Shown piece after piece: positions 1 to 12,417 of a stretch of DNA of 64,000 bases. A program made the translations under genes and the position numbers. This DNA is from Flammula alnicola (Eukaryota; Basidiomycota; Agaricomycetes; Agaricales; Strophariaceae): the NCBI GenBank assembly GCA_015499995.1, contig JADNRV010000013.1, forward strand, positions 62,001 through 126,000, written 5' to 3'. Position 1 is the stretch's first letter; each line of letters starts with the position of its first letter. A model generated the notes under the pieces. The model did no database searches and was not told the DNA's origin. It saw only the letters and a list, made by a program, of their open reading frames with translations.

Positions 1-1732
1 ATGACACTGGTACGGCCGCTGATTCAACTGCATCCTCTCCTTCTGCCCCTTCTGCATATCCAGCAGTTGCCGCACACCACGACCGACCTGATTCTCCAGG
101 GCATCAGGTCAATGACATAGCGCAACCAGATCAGGCTGAGGTAGTGCGCGGCGAAGACGACTATGCAGATATGCCTTTCCTGCAAGACGTTTCTGATTCA
201 GAGTCGGAGTTTGACGAAGATAATCGCGAGGATGAAGATTATGACGAGGACGGTACGTCTTTTTAGGGCTGCGTGTTTCCTTCACAGGTATAAATTTCTA
301 AACTTTTCATTCAGATTTCCAATCAGCCGAACATGGATCTGTACGCGATCAAGGTGACACTGAGTCTCCCAATAGGCCTACTACATCAGGAACGGGACAC
401 ATCGATGCCTCGGGCCGCATCAACTGGTGGAGGTTATACAGGTTCCCGCCAATTGTTTCTCCGCGGATGGACACGTTGGGCTTAAGGCAGCCTTTTGTGT
501 CTGGAGATGCAGTACCCACTTCTCCCAACCTAACAACCCCCATACCTGAAAGCTCAGACAGATCTTCTGCAACCGCAACAACAGAGACGGGCGCTTCCTC
601 ATTCGTGCCGTCCACCTCCCCTGCATCACAACAATCAGCACCAACGCCATCTTCAGCATCTACATCCGGGCAAACACCGGCCAGAGACATGCCTGTCTCA
701 CAACCGCCCTTACACTCCGTTGTCCCTGTTATTGTCGTCGGTCTCCAGTCTGTGAATTCGGAATGGCGACCTGAAATGCCTCCGCAGGGCGAGAACGAAG
801 GCATTGACTTCTTTGGCCAACCTACTTCTGAAGCCACCGGCAACGACAGTGAAAATGGAGATGTCGATGATCTCGACGGTTGGGGCGGCCAACACCACGT
901 TGATCCCGGTCCAGGAGCAGCGGACACTGGTTTGGACGGGACGAGAGGACGCGGAAGAGCAAGGGGTTGGCACTCTCGAGCGGCAAATGCCATTCGAAAT
1001 TTGCGGCCTGGAAGACGAAACGCTGATGTCGGTTTGGGCGCGCAGCCGCCTGCTATCGCTCCAGGCAGCAGAACTTTCTTGATCTATGTCATTGGAGGTA
1101 TATACTGCTCTGTCTGCTGATCTCTTCTAATTCAACTGACATATTTATCGCAGGATATTACCCGCCTGATCACAGTATCGTTACTGGTGGACCGAATATT
1201 CTGGATTCCTTTGAGGCACTACTGTGAGTTATCAGCCCTGCACTGATTTATTTAAAATGGATATCCTCATTTTTCTTTATTTTTTTCAGGGAACTCGCAG
1301 ATTTGCTAGGTCAAGTCAAGCCACCCACCGTATCCAAAGAAGAGATAGATAAGTCTGGCTTAGAGATTATCAAAGCCTCTGAAATGGCTCAGCACGAGAA
1401 AGACGGCAAGGTGTCATCGAATTGCATGGACCGGGTACGTTCTCTTTCTGTTTATGATTTCGAGCTTTGTACTGATTCAGCATTATTACATTGCAGTGCT
1501 TGATCTGCCTAGATGACTATGAGCCTGAGGATCAAATTCGCGTCATGTCTTGTCGACATGCATTTCACAAAGGATGCGTGGACGAATGGTTACAAAAGGG
1601 CAGAAATAATTGTCCTGCCTGTCGGTCTACAGTGAGTTTCATGACCGTGACGTTGTGTTTTTTTTTTTTTGGATACTGATCAATTCATATTAGGGAGTTG
1701 CAGCCGACACTCATTCTAACACGACCCTGTAA
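1..1732 (+). CDS. RING-H2 finger protein, probable E3 ubiquitin ligase (5' end outside window)
   Basis: The gene enters from the left edge, so its start is not visible. Most of the visible protein is a long Ser/Thr/Pro-rich, acidic, probably disordered region. A short conserved-looking segment follows (TFLIYVIGGYYPPDHSIV), then a C-terminal RING-H2 domain: CLICLDDYEPED, RVMSCRHAFHKGCVDEWL and NNCPACRS, giving the Cys/His order C-C-C-H-H-C-C-C. Such domains recruit E2 enzymes. I infer about five introns, with donors near 254, 1098, 1224, 1435 and 1630. The last exon ends in TNTTL-like residues and a TAA at 1730-1732. No membrane segment is convincing. The substrate is unknown, and the E3 assignment rests only on the RING. 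Confidence 0.8.
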
Positions 1733-2303
1733 GCTTCATGAGAAAGGAGGAAAGTCTCCTACAGGACATTGTAACCTACTTTGCCAAATTGTTAAATTAT
1801 CAACCTTTTCCATTCCTTGCTTGAACCCCCAATCCTGCGCATTTCCATCGCATCTTGTTTCATTCACCTGGTCCTATCTCATCTACATCACCTACCTTCT
1901 AACTCGATACTTCTTAGTCGGCATTGTAACACCACTAACTCAGTCTGTCTTGTTATATTTCTTAGTCACCGTTTGTTCTTGTCTGTTGTTCAAATGAATG
2001 CCCCACTTCCAGCGCACTTGCGATAATATGGAAATGCTTAGAACTAATGATTGACTCGCATCCACATACCAAGTATAGGCCCTAGACTCCAAGTATGATA
2101 CATTGGTGGCGCAAATTCAAAATTTACCAATAAGTATCGCGGGTCGGGCACGAACTATACATGCAGTAAAGAACCCACAAAGTTGATAGAAATTGTAATG
2201 CGGTAGTACCTATTATTTCAGTAGATTCAAACGTTGAATAGAATGTACCAGTAGGTCCTTGCTAGAAATTCAAACAATGTTATATCCATTTTGTCTGTCC
2301 GTA
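1733..2303. other. Intergenic region between convergent genes
   Basis: This is the joint 3' flank of the RING gene and the TACO1-like gene. It is AT-rich and pyrimidine-rich in places, with stop codons in all frames. I see no gene, RNA or repeat in it. Confidence 0.6.
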
Positions 2304-3558
2304 CTATCGCTCAAAATCCAGAGATGTCCAGACCCGCAAGGTGGCGTCGTTCGCCTCCAAGTCTTGTACGAGTTCCTGTACCTTCTCCCTTACTTCTGCG
2401 TCGACCTGCACAGAGCGCTCAATTGGAACGTAAGCTATCTCTGCTGATTCTACTTTCGCTGCAAGTAAATTTTCTTGATCCGTAATGGCGTCTTCCAATG
2501 CTGCCACATTTTGAGGTTCACAGTAAAACTAAGAAACCAAAGGGAATTGGATCGAGGCTTCTCATGAATGAAGTGAAGTAGAAACATACCCAAAAATATG
2601 CTGATTCAGGCCTCTGCAATTTAAGCGCCTCATCGTAGTCGGTAGCGCCATTTTCTAGGGCAAGGTCCATCAGTCCGCCGAAGGTATCAGAAGATTTATC
2701 CAAAGCGACAGTTATGCATCCGAGGCGATTAAACATAAAGTTTACAGGAGCCATGCGTGCCCTAAATACAAGCAGGATTCAAATTAAGCGCAATTCGAGA
2801 GCCGAGGATGGAATTAAATACCCGTGAGACGTTAGGATTTCCCGAACATTGTGGATTGTGCGGTTTACATTGTCGGTTATACACTCTCTTCATCACGTCA
2901 GTGGTGGGGCACAAAATGGTTAGTGAGGGAGCTCACATGATAATCCCAACAGAGTTACATGCAAGGGCTTCATATGTGAAGCGCTCGCCTGTTCGATCTT
3001 CTCCTTTCATACACTGTAAAGATGTTTTTTGAATTAACGAATGGGTATTGGAGAGTAGGACTAGAGTTTTACCCGAGCCAGAGACTTGGCGATGTTATCT
3101 TTTGGGACACCTTGTTCTTTGGCTTTTTTCAAAACGGTAGCAAGTTGAGCGTTCTTCTCCGGGTCGGTAGAGCCCCCTCCTGTACATTCAAGAAGTCAAT
3201 GCCCAATGTTTTTGTCAACACGAGTGGAGCACGAACTTTTGACCGCAACTGAAATTTCCTGTAGGGCAGAGGCATCAGGAAAGACTTTTCAACAAACAAT
3301 TGTAAATGGTTTTACATGGTTTACTCTCGCATATAGCACACTCCTTTGCGAATCGTGGGCCGCCTTTTTGTCTTTGATTTTGGACCACTGGACGCATTTC
3401 TTCAGCATCTGCAAAGACCGCGTCGTTTCCTAAAATCATTGACGTACTTTGTTGTGTCCAGATTGCGTCGGACGCTGAAAAGAGAAGGAACGCGTCGCAG
3501 GTGGCGATAGCAGTCGAAGTGAAGGTCGGAAGGCAAACCTTGAAGCAAGCTGGCACAT
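2304..3558 (-). CDS. TACO1/YebC-family mitochondrial translational activator
   Basis: Spliced exons on the minus strand give an N-terminal Arg/Ser-rich presequence (MCQLASRFAFRPSLRLLSPP) that looks like a mitochondrial targeting peptide. The family signature follows: SGHNK, then after an intron WSKIKDKKAAHDSQRS, which matches the AGHSKWANIKHRK..D pattern of YebC/TACO1 proteins. Later exons carry APVNFMFNRLGCITV and a C-terminal acidic segment (AEIAYVPIERSVQVD) typical of the family. TACO1 in mitochondria supports translation of cytochrome oxidase subunit mRNAs; that role is inferred from family. I chose the ATG at 3556-3558 because it begins the targeting peptide. Several short introns are present. 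The gene is divergent from NPR2, with 259 bases between the start codons. Confidence 0.85.
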
Positions 3559-3817
3559 CATGGCATGCCAACGACTCGGAGCGGGAAGGCGAACCAATGA
3601 AGCGACTAGCTCAGCGGTTCAATCGGGCCGCGGGCCGCAGGTCACATGACATTCTGTCCTCAGAGACATCACAGGGGTCGTCACTGTGGTTCTTGTATGG
3701 TACTCACTACTTACAGCGACCATGCACAGTATACCCCTGCACTAGGAGCTCATTTTCCTCAAGGCGCCCAAATCAAGTGTATTCTAGACAAGTCCATACG
3801 TTAAGGACCCGATATCA
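3559..3817. promoter_or_regulatory. Shared upstream region of TACO1-like and NPR2 genes
   Basis: The 259 bases between the two divergent start codons must hold both core promoters. No obvious TATA box was seen. A bidirectional promoter is inferred from spacing only. Confidence 0.45.
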
Positions 3818-6184
3818 ATGCCTGAGGGCGACTCTTTCTTACCTCGTATTCAATCCGTTTTCTATGCCGTTTTCGACGTTCGACATGGACCCAAGGTTGT
3901 TTACCAAGTCCCGGAGGGCCTTATTGCTGTTCCTTCAGCGGGGCCTTCATCGAACATGAATGGAAGCTGCTCAATTCCTCCCACACCATCCGCAGAGACT
4001 TCTCCTGTTATCCCTCTCCTTCCCACTACTCCTATAGGAAATGGATTGACATCTCGAAATTCCAGCACCTCTCTCGCATCACCGACAGACTATTACAAAC
4101 CTGGGGGCCGTCATCTACCTTCGCCTCACAAACGCTCCAATTCCTCTCAGCGTACATTGTTCAACTTCAATGACATTTCCATGTTTGTGATACCACATCC
4201 TGCCTTGTGCGGAAGGCTGGTAACTTGCTCGACTAGAAGACACCGCATCATCGGATTTCCTGTGGAACTGATGGCAAAAAAATACAAACGAAACTACTTT
4301 CGATACAACCTTTGTTTCGTGTTTGATCGCGAAGCAGATCTAAGTTGTTATGAGCCTATAGTGCGCAAAGTCAGTCGCGTACTGAAATCGTGTGAGGTGA
4401 GGTTATTCGCAAGTTTAATGTATTTCCCTCTGATAATCGTCCAGGAAGAATCTGGATTTCTATCGTCAACTCAAACCTCTCCAGCCGTCCATGCTATCCT
4501 TGAACAACTATATGAAGATTTGAACTCGTATTCTGAGACGTCTATCCCAATCGACCAGTTTAATTCTATTGAACTGAAAATCTTCCCGTTTTATCCCAAT
4601 CCTCCTCCACTCGAGGACTGGATGGTCCCTCTCGCGCTCATTAATCTATCAAAGAGGATCGAGGAGAATTGGGACCTTACGATGCTGAAGGTCTGCCGAA
4701 TAAAAACCTAATTTCGCCGAGGTTGACTGGATCTACTAGGTGTGCAAACACATCAATGGTGTCAATCATGTCAGCCGTATCGCTCATTTGGCAGATTGTG
4801 ATATATCCTTAACCCGTCAAGCAATATCACATCTTCTGTACGCTACTTGTCACCAATTTCCTCTGTTTGTCTCTAAACTCGCTTACAGTTACTATCAAGT
4901 CATTATGACGATCGATATATTCCAGTATTCAAATATGTACACTTTGCGGAAAAGTATACAGTGGCTGGCTGACGAAGCCCATGTAAAAGAAGAGTGTGGT
5001 CCTTATGTGACTAAACAAGGTCTGCAACGTCGGTTAATAATCTGCTAACGAAGAACGCTCACTTGTGTAATTCTGGTTATAGACAGGAATATACCTGACT
5101 GGCCTAAACTTTTACACCTATATTCAAGATTGAAACCTGGGAAAACCATCTACGATTGGATGAAAGCGTATGATGTCGAAAACCTAGGCATAGACGTGCG
5201 TAGGTTCACAAGTTTTGGCGTCATCAAGGTAAGCCTTTCACATTTGGATTACTCAATTCATTGTTTATGTTTATGCAGGGATTTTTACGGCGAGTTCATC
5301 GATATCCCGTCTACTTACCGCCTGATCCGTCCGAGATATCCAATGCCATGACGTACCCTCCAGAAAGTCCAGTTGACCCTACATTAGAGTCAGCCCTCGC
5401 ACGAAAAAGAGGCAAAAGTCTTTCTGGCACTAGCTTGCGGCCCCTACCGTACGGTGGTGCCCCAGTTTTAGAAGATCCATCAATGTCACAAGCCTCTGGT
5501 CGCCTTCACAATCTCCCAGTTGCATTTCCAAGCCTTACGCCCGAGGCGACACCATATGGCGTAACCGAAACTCCCCTACCGTCCGCGCAACCACCCATAT
5601 CTGCATCGCACCGTGCTCGACGAGCAAGCGCCGCAGAGAAAGTTTTGGAGCAGATTAGGAATCGAGAGAAATCCAGCACAACCGCCCTTGCAAGCCCGCG
5701 AAACTCTTGGATCGGCTACCAGCATGAGAATGTACTAGCCTCGTCAAACATAATGACAACGACTTCAATGAGTGGTGCCACCGTTAGCACTGCTTCGTCT
5801 ACGACTCTTCTGTCAGGTGCATCACAAGCTAGCCCGACGAAAGGTCTCTCGAATGGAAGATCAGAGTCTCGCCGTCAATCTCTCATCACGCCTGCAGTCC
5901 CTCCATCGTCTCCAGTCGTTTCCAAGGTAAACCTCACTCCTTCCCGCCCAACACGTGTATCTCGGTCACCTTCTGCACCCCATATCAGTCACCAAAGTAC
6001 TGGGCAAGCTGTGTCGCCAACAGTTCCGCCAGGCCTTCAACCATTGCTTGATGGAGAGCATCATACGGATGACTTAAGTGTACGATTTGAGGCAGGCTGG
6101 CCACTGCTAGAACAATGGCTCATGACTATGGGCGGCGGCAAAGGTGATGGCGACTACGGAAGGGTAGTCATTATATATAAATAA
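3818..6184 (+). CDS. NPR2: Nitrogen permease regulator 2 (NPRL2), SEACIT/GATOR1 subunit
   Basis: The N-terminus (RIQSVFYAVFDVRHGPKVVY) is the longin-type start of NPRL2. The family core follows: FVIPHPALCGRLVTC, then RYNLCFVFDREADL and WDLTMLKV..CKHINGVNHVSRIA. Next come WLADEAHVKEECG and the C-terminal LKPGKTIYDWMKAYDVENLGIDVRRFTSFGVIKGFLRRVHRYPVYL. That order is characteristic. A long Ser/Pro-rich insertion lies between the first two blocks, and the tail from about 5340 is disordered. With NPR3 and IML1 this protein forms the GATOR1/SEACIT complex, which inhibits TORC1 at the vacuole when amino acids are scarce. At least five introns are needed. It ends at 6184, about 200 bases from the convergent UBA3 gene. 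Confidence 0.93.
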
Positions 6185-6391
6185 CATTTACAGTCCATAC
6201 CAAACCGATCTGCTTTTATTGACTTGGCTGAACGTAAATCGTCTACAGCTTCGCTGTAACATTTAACATCTTTTGCAAATTGATTGATATCCATGATAAT
6301 TATTATCCACAGCAGCTTCAAAATAGCGAAAGGATGCGATTTGTCCAGGTAGGAGGGTGACACGTGTGTAAATGCAGGAGAGGATCTATGA

Positions 6392-8088
6392 TTATGAATA
6401 GGAAAGACGGAGAGATAAACTGAAAGGCAAAGTACTGGCGGTAACCGTAATCTCCCCGCCGTTCGGTACTAACTCTGATACTTTCTTTTCTAGGTTTGGG
6501 CGCGTAGATTTCTCCAGTTGTGGCGGTGCCTGTAAATAAATCTGCTTTGTTGGCGTCGACAACGATGGCTTCTTGATTTGACTACGAGAACACCGATCAG
6601 GGACAAAATCACGGAATATCAGCAGTCATATGTACGCACACGTCTTGTTTCTCGACCAGAGTCTCGATGAGCTGCTCGACTGTCATGTCGGGGCTAACAA
6701 TCAATTCCAAGGCTTCACCACCACAAACTGGACAGTCATCACGTTTCTCATGCTCAAAGGTGTAAGAGTAGACTCCGTCTGTTCCAATGAGCATGAAGTA
6801 GTTGTTCAAATAGGCCGCAGAGCTGGTTGCAATCTTGAATGCTTCATTACAACAGGCAGCTGTGCAACCAACACGAGGACTTTAGATCTAGGGATTCAAA
6901 TGGTATGGCAAGTCACGAACCAGCAATGATGGCGTTGGTTGATGCAATAGCAGGAATGATGTTCTTGACCACCCCTTGGGTAAGTGACCATGTTACACCT
7001 TCGATCTTGAATTCTGCGGCACGGGCAGCTGCAATTTTGTATAGCCATCCGATGTGATCAGGATCGTCTGTGTCCATCTTCTTGTCTGCCGGATATGATC
7101 AGATAATTTGAGCTAAGGCGACAATTTCAAGCTGATTTACCTCCATGGACTCGCGGCCACTCCAGCACTGAAGCCCATTCTATGCAATGCTCGGGCAAGC
7201 GAGGAGTGTTAGCAATTGTGCAGATAGGAAAAGCAGTTGGTTTGTTGAGCATATCGAGAGAGCATTCGTAGCAAGATGTTACAGTAGGGAGGATCACACG
7301 GGCTTGACCTTTGAAACCTGGTGTAGTGCATAGTATGAGTTACAGTCAAGGTGCAGGACAAACGCGTCGACTACCTTCAGTTCCTCCGTCAATCATAGGC
7401 TTAAGACTCTCCGGGTTTTCTGGGTCAACCAGGTTCACGAGGGTCGCGTTCATCCATCTTCGTGCTTCCACGGAGTCGAGACCGCAGATCACCAAGTTGA
7501 ATTGCATGTAATAATCGTCGTCCTTATCCTGGATTTTTCCAAAGTATCTTAGAAGATACATAAAATTAACACGACGGAAGAATGCATAAAAGTAATCATA
7601 GAAACTCACGGCGTCACCTTCACTCCTGGGACGCGATTCATGATAAACTCGGCGGCAACAGTTGCTTTGGGCTTCCCGACGTCTTTCGGCCTGGCACATA
7701 TAATTAATAAAGACGGCAATACAGTGAGGTGAGATCACATACCTGAACAGAAATTGTCGATTGAGATTACTGATATCAATCGTATCCATGTCGATAACAT
7801 GAATATCTTTGAATCCAGTCAGCGCCAAATTGGCCAAAATCTCACAACCAAGGCCTCCAGCTCCAATGACCAAGATCTTTGCCTGATTTCGTAAGAAATC
7901 TTTTACCTAAGAAGAGGTTAGAATGAGTAAGTCTTATAGCCAATAGTTTCAAGGGGGGCGCATACACCATCGCCAGCAAGAAAAGCGGGGTCAGTGCGAG
8001 GACCGGGGGTGTTCAAGACCTGATCTATATGATAATAGCGTCCTGGCCAGTCTCCGGACGTTGATACACCATTGGATTGCAAGGCCAT
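6392..8088 (-). CDS. UBA3: NEDD8-activating enzyme E1 catalytic subunit UBA3
   Basis: The protein begins [19 protein letters not shown] and contains the adenylation signature [20 protein letters not shown] with [18 protein letters not shown]. It continues with [15 protein letters not shown] and the catalytic segment [20 protein letters not shown], whose first Cys is the expected thioester residue. The carboxyl end carries the E2-binding ubiquitin-like fold ([20 protein letters not shown]). UBA3 pairs with the ULA1/APP-BP1 subunit to adenylate NEDD8 and pass it to UBC12 for cullin activation. The final exon after the 6590s acceptor ends LSLRLSYS followed by TAA at 6392-6394. There are about seven introns. 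It is divergent from RCL1 and convergent with NPR2. Confidence 0.94.
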
Positions 8089-8281
8089 TTGGATTTAGAA
8101 CAAGGCAAGGGAAAAGTAAGATGGCGGACGAGACAGACTTGAGTCAGCTCGTGTAATTAGCGGCAGTGATCAGTGAACCGGTGGGCGTCGCCTCGTTTTG
8201 GGTATCGCCGATCGCGTTTCTCAAGTAAGCGACCAACTTTCGATTTTTTGCCAAGTGCTCAAGTACGTCGTTCCACTCGCC
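8089..8281. promoter_or_regulatory. Shared upstream region of UBA3 and RCL1
   Basis: Only 193 bases separate the two divergent start codons. A common promoter is inferred from spacing. No recognisable motif was assigned. Confidence 0.45.
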
Positions 8282-9768
8282 ATGGCACAACCAAGCACCC
8301 TCATACATTTCACTGGCCACCAGCACCTCAGGACCCGCTTAGTTCTCTCCATACTCAGTGGGAAACATGTTCGGATTGATAAAATCCGGTCCGAGGACAA
8401 AAATCCTGGTTTGAGAGGTATGCCCATTTTATCTGAAGCAATTGGTTTAGACTAATAGACATCCCAACTCTAGATTATGAAATAAGTTTGCTGAGACTGC
8501 TAGAAAAAGTTACCAATGGAACCATCATCGAGATCTCTGTAACTGGTGCGTTTTCTTGGTTGGCAAACTTTTACGGGGCGTCTAAATCGTTCTGCACAGG
8601 TACTGCAATCCTTCTTAAACCTGGCATTATCCTTGGGGGCACATTGCAACACGACTGTCCTATGTCAAGAGCAATAGGATACTTCCTTGAACCTGTCATC
8701 ATGCTGGCACCCTTCGCGAAGAACCCAATGAATATCACGTTGAAAGGAATTACAACCGATGAGCACCACCTTTCTGTCTGTTCTCCTTTTTTTTTGTCGT
8801 CCATTTACGCTCATTGATTTTTTTAAAAAACAGGCAGACATCTTACGAACCGTGACGCTTCCTCATTTACAATTATTCGGCATCTCAGAAGGACTGGAAC
8901 TACGGGTGCGCCGTTTATCTTGAATGTCTTTATCTTCTCTAAAGGCTAACGCGAAATTCGCCAGATTAAGAAGCGCGGTGCTGCTCCAGGGGGAGGCGGA
9001 GAAATTCAGTTCCTGTGTCCGATTGTCAAGCAAGTCAAGACGCTTAATTTCGTCGAGCCTGGCAAAATCAAGCGAATACGCGGGGTGGCGTAAGTTTGTC
9101 CTTTTTTGTCGCTGCAAGCATCAATGACTTTCGTGTAGGCATGCTGTACGAGTCAATCCACAGTTCTCAAATCGCATGATTGAAGCTTCTCGGTCAATCC
9201 TGAATCGGTATATTCCTGACATCTATCTCTATTCCGACGTATACAAGGGAGATGAAAGTGGAAAGTAGGTTGTTTCCGCTGTTATTCGGCAAATTTGCGC
9301 TAATTGCTACCCATTTCCCAGATCGCCCGGATATGCCTTGACCCTCCTTGCAGAATCAACCACATCCGCAATATATTGTGCTGAGGCGATTGCCGAACCA
9401 GGTGTTGCACCAGAAGAGATTGGGCTGAAGGCAACGCGTTCCCTTTTATCAGAAGTAGAAAAAGGAGGCTGCGTCGACCAGAAGCATCAAACACTGGTAC
9501 TCTTGATGATGGTTCTGGGAAGCGAAGATGTAGGTCGATGCAGAATGGGAGAGCCAACGCCTAAAACGTGAGTAACTCGATTGTTGAGAGTGGAAAGTGA
9601 GCTTATACTTTTACTCCTCCCAGAATACAATTTTTAAGAGACGTGCGATCATTTTTTGCGACGTCCTTCAAGATTGTATCCGCGGATCCGTCAGATCCCA
9701 ATTGTTCCCAACTATTATATTCCTGCTATGGCACAGGATATGTGAATGCTAACCGCACCTTGGCATAA
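8282..9768 (+). CDS. RCL1: RNA 3'-terminal phosphate cyclase-like protein RCL1
   Basis: The start MAQPSTLIHFTGHQHLRTRL and LSGKHVRIDKIRSEDKNPGL match the RTC/RCL family. Later blocks are TAILLKPGIILGG, GYFLEPVIMLAPFAKNPM, IKKRGAAPGGGGEI and FLCPIVKQVKTLNFVEPGKIKRIRG. The gene ends with SCYGTGYVNANRTLA before TAA at 9766-9768. The lineage is Rcl1 rather than true cyclase: the family lacks cyclase activity and acts with the GTPase Bms1 in the small-subunit processome to promote pre-18S rRNA cleavage at A2. Several introns of 50-70 bases interrupt the gene. It acts in the nucleolus. It is convergent with MET8. Confidence 0.92.
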
Positions 9769-10145
9769 TTCGCCTTGCAATTACTTGGTTCATTTCCAAC
9801 TTGACAAAAGGCTACAATTTGTGTACCTGTCCGCGCTCTATGATCTGGAGGGCCTGCATACTATCACACAGGACGCGGCCTTCTCACGGCGACGCTCCAT
9901 CGGGCGGCAAATGGGAAGGGTAGTTGCGAAGTCCTCTGCCACGCATGTCCTGCTGAAAATCACCATCACCACTCGGTAATCCGCTGGAGCCATCCCCTTC
10001 CTTCGCCATACGCGTATGTTCTTTCGGATGGAAATAGCCTGCCCTACAAATATTATAGTGTTCAGTAAACCCATGAAACAATACAGAAGGAACATTTGCA
10101 ATCCCACACATTCTGTTGGTGCGAGCAGGTGCGAACGGGCTCATT
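9769..10145. other. Intergenic region between convergent RCL1 and MET8
   Basis: The 377 bases hold both 3' flanks. Short open stretches on the minus strand show no recognisable domain. I see no gene or RNA. Confidence 0.55.
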
Positions 10146-10997
10146 CTACGTTCTTCCCCGGTACGAAATAAATAGGGTGGCTGTAATCGCTCCAGCGACA
10201 AATGCTATTGTTGGCAGCAAGATTGGTATCGCTGACGATGTGCTTGATGGTTTCGTTTTGGTCCTATGTATTCCCATCTCGTCTGCCTTGGGCACACGTT
10301 TACCTGTGTTCCAGCCTTCATCCAATAATTTATCTATCATGGCTTCGTCCAAAAGCGTGAAATCCTCCATTTCCCATGTATTGCACAAACTTGTCATCCA
10401 CTTCATTCTTTCCCGTCCCAGTTGGCCACCGACTCCTGGAGCTCTCTCCTTGAGTTTGTTCCTCAGTTGCCCGACTTTTATGATCGCCTCCCCCTCCGCG
10501 CCTGAAAGTCCTGCCTGTAATCTTGTCTTGATAAGACTGGCCATCCGTGGACCATTCCCGTTTGTCGAGATCATAATTTGCAGAGGTCCGTCGCGGATCT
10601 GCGCCCCGAAGTAGAAGTCGCAAAGGTCGGGGATGTCTGCAGCATTCACAGGAATTCGCCTCTCGCGGCTCATCTCAGCGATTCTGCGAGAAAGTTCGTT
10701 GTCGTCCAGTGCCGTAAGCACCATGTCTTTGTCGTCCAGTTCTTCCTGTCCTTGGAAGTGTCGATCATGGAATGTAATACGGTCATTTCGAAGTTCAATG
10801 AAGCGCTTCGTGCGAGGATGTAAGCCTTTTGCAGGAGAAAGTACCGTAATATATGCGTCGGCGGTCAGAATAGACTCGATGCGCTGAGAAGCGACCTCCC
10901 CGCCCCCAACTATGAGAACTCGTTTTCCCTTCAGCTGCCAGGCAATAAGAAGCGACCCTCCGCCTAGGTTTTTGATTCGAGAGTCATTGTCGTCCAT
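10146..10997 (-). CDS. MET8: Siroheme synthase MET8 (precorrin-2 dehydrogenase / ferrochelatase)
   Basis: This gene is uninterrupted by introns as read. After the chosen ATG (10995-10997) come a Rossmann start (GKRVLIVGGGEVASQRIESI), the block VLTALDDNELSRRIAEM, and the Met8 signature VNAADIPDLCDFYFGAQIRDGPLQIMISTNG followed by GPRMASLIKTRL. In Met8 one domain both oxidises precorrin-2 with NAD and inserts iron to make siroheme, the cofactor of sulfite reductase. A hydrophobic segment near the C-terminus (AIPILLPTIAFVAGAITATL) suggests a membrane tail. The reading frame extends upstream to 11147, but that would nearly reach the SLT11 start, and the family begins near the internal Met. The gene is divergent from SLT11. 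Confidence 0.93.
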   Translation of the reverse strand: MDDNDSRIKNLGGGSLLIAWQLKGKRVLIVGGGEVASQRIESILTADAYITVLSPAKGLHPRTKRFIELRNDRITFHDRHFQGQEELDDKDMVLTALDDNELSRRIAEMSRERRIPVNAADIPDLCDFYFGAQIRDGPLQIMISTNGNGPRMASLIKTRLQAGLSGAEGEAIIKVGQLRNKLKERAPGVGGQLGRERMKWMTSLCNTWEMEDFTLLDEAMIDKLLDEGWNTGKRVPKADEMGIHRTKTKPSSTSSAIPILLPTIAFVAGAITATLFISYRGRT

Positions 10998-11155
10998 GAT
11001 GCATGTCACGGTATGACTCTGAGCCGAGCAACTTGAGGAAAGTGTGCGTCCGGGCCGTAACTTCCCGTGATTGAGCACTAATTTGTCAGCACCGAATTCC
11101 ACTTGGGAGCGTTCCTTACTTGAAGTTGAACCACAACACCTTTCCATTCACCATC
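10998..11155. promoter_or_regulatory. Shared upstream region of MET8 and SLT11
   Basis: The two divergent start codons are 158 bases apart if the internal MET8 Met is used. This is the tightest divergent pair in the window. Confidence 0.4.
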
Positions 11156-12417
11156 ATGCCACCTAAAGCCGATATCAATAAAGCAGGATGGGAACAGAGT
11201 GAATTCCCCATCCTCTGTGAAACTTGTATGTCTGTTTCATTCTTCCTGACATACAAGTCCTAATTCTCCATGTTAGGTTTGGGAGACAATCCGTTCATCC
11301 GGATGGTGTGTAATGCTGACTATTTTCTCGAACAGAAGGTATTGATTTCTTTTTTGATAGTCGAAACAGGAATACGGGCGCTCGTGTGGTACATGTGCGC
11401 GCCCTTTCACTGTGTTTCGTTGGAATCCAGGCTCAGGTGCACGCTTCAAAACCACCGTCATTTGCCAGACTTGTGCCAAAATCAAGAATGTGTGCCAAAC
11501 ATGCCTGCTAGATCTTGAATACGGTCTGCCAACGCAAGTTAGGGATACGGCATTGGGATTGCAGAACGAAGCTCCGACGAGTGATATCAATAGGGAGTAC
11601 TACGCCCAAAATATGGAGGGCAAGGTGAGCAAGCTTCTACGAGACTGTTTGAAGTGGTAGCTGACTAATTTTCCCTCTTCGCTGTAGTTGGACGGCAACA
11701 AATCAGGCTTGGACTCTGGCCGGGCAGCATCAGCGGGAAAGGAAATGCTGAAGCAGTTGGCGAGAACCGACCCATACTACAAACGCAACCGACCACATGT
11801 GTGTTCGTTTTTCGCCAAGGGCGAATGCAAACGCGGATCAGAGTGTCCATACCGTCATGAGCTACCCGTCGACAATGAACTAGCCCACCAAAATATGCAG
11901 GATCGATACCATGGAAGAAACGACCCCGTGGCGCGTAAAATCCTATCAACTCATGCCGAAAGCCAAGGCCTGAAGCCTCCAGATGATTTGACCGTCGTGA
12001 GTATTAATTTTGCAAAACCTTGGACCCACTTCACAACGCATTGCATTCTAGACGTCGCTGTTCCTCTCTTCCCTTCCCGCTACTTCAACCGAACTCAGCA
12101 TCCGCACACACGTCCTGAAGTCCCTTCCCAGCATCCAACCTACGCAACTTAAATCTGTTGTTCACGTGGAAAAGACAAGGTTCGTAACTTCCCTGTCGCA
12201 AAAAAATAAATCGAAACTCAGTTCTATCGTTAGATGTGCGTTTGTGAATTTCAAAGAGCGTGCTGTGGCAGAAACTGCTGCACAGGCATGGGCCAATGGG
12301 CTGGAAGTGGACGGCGAACGCGTTGCTATAAAATGGGGTCGTAGCAGACCGAAGCAACCATCGAATCTTGCAGGACCTTCTGCCGCTGTGCCAAGCGCTG
12401 TAGCGGCAGAGTCATAG
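11156..12417 (+). CDS. SLT11: Pre-mRNA-splicing factor SLT11/ECM2 (RBM22 family)
   Basis: The protein starts [20 protein letters not shown] and has an N-terminal cysteine-rich zinc region ([44 protein letters not shown]). A CCCH finger follows ([19 protein letters not shown]), then a C-terminal RRM with [20 protein letters not shown] and [10 protein letters not shown]. This domain order defines SLT11/RBM22, which contacts U6 snRNA and the intron in the activated spliceosome. The first exon ends at CET/C and several short introns follow, including one inside the RRM. The stop is at 12415-12417. Confidence 0.93.

Noticed and set aside
349..993. Long minus-strand open frame of 214 codons
   Set aside because: It is antisense to the disordered region of the RING gene, has no recognisable domain, and mirrors low-complexity codons.
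10998..11147. Upstream extension of MET8 to an earlier Met
   Set aside because: It would reach within 9 bases of the SLT11 start and adds a segment absent from the family's usual N-terminus.
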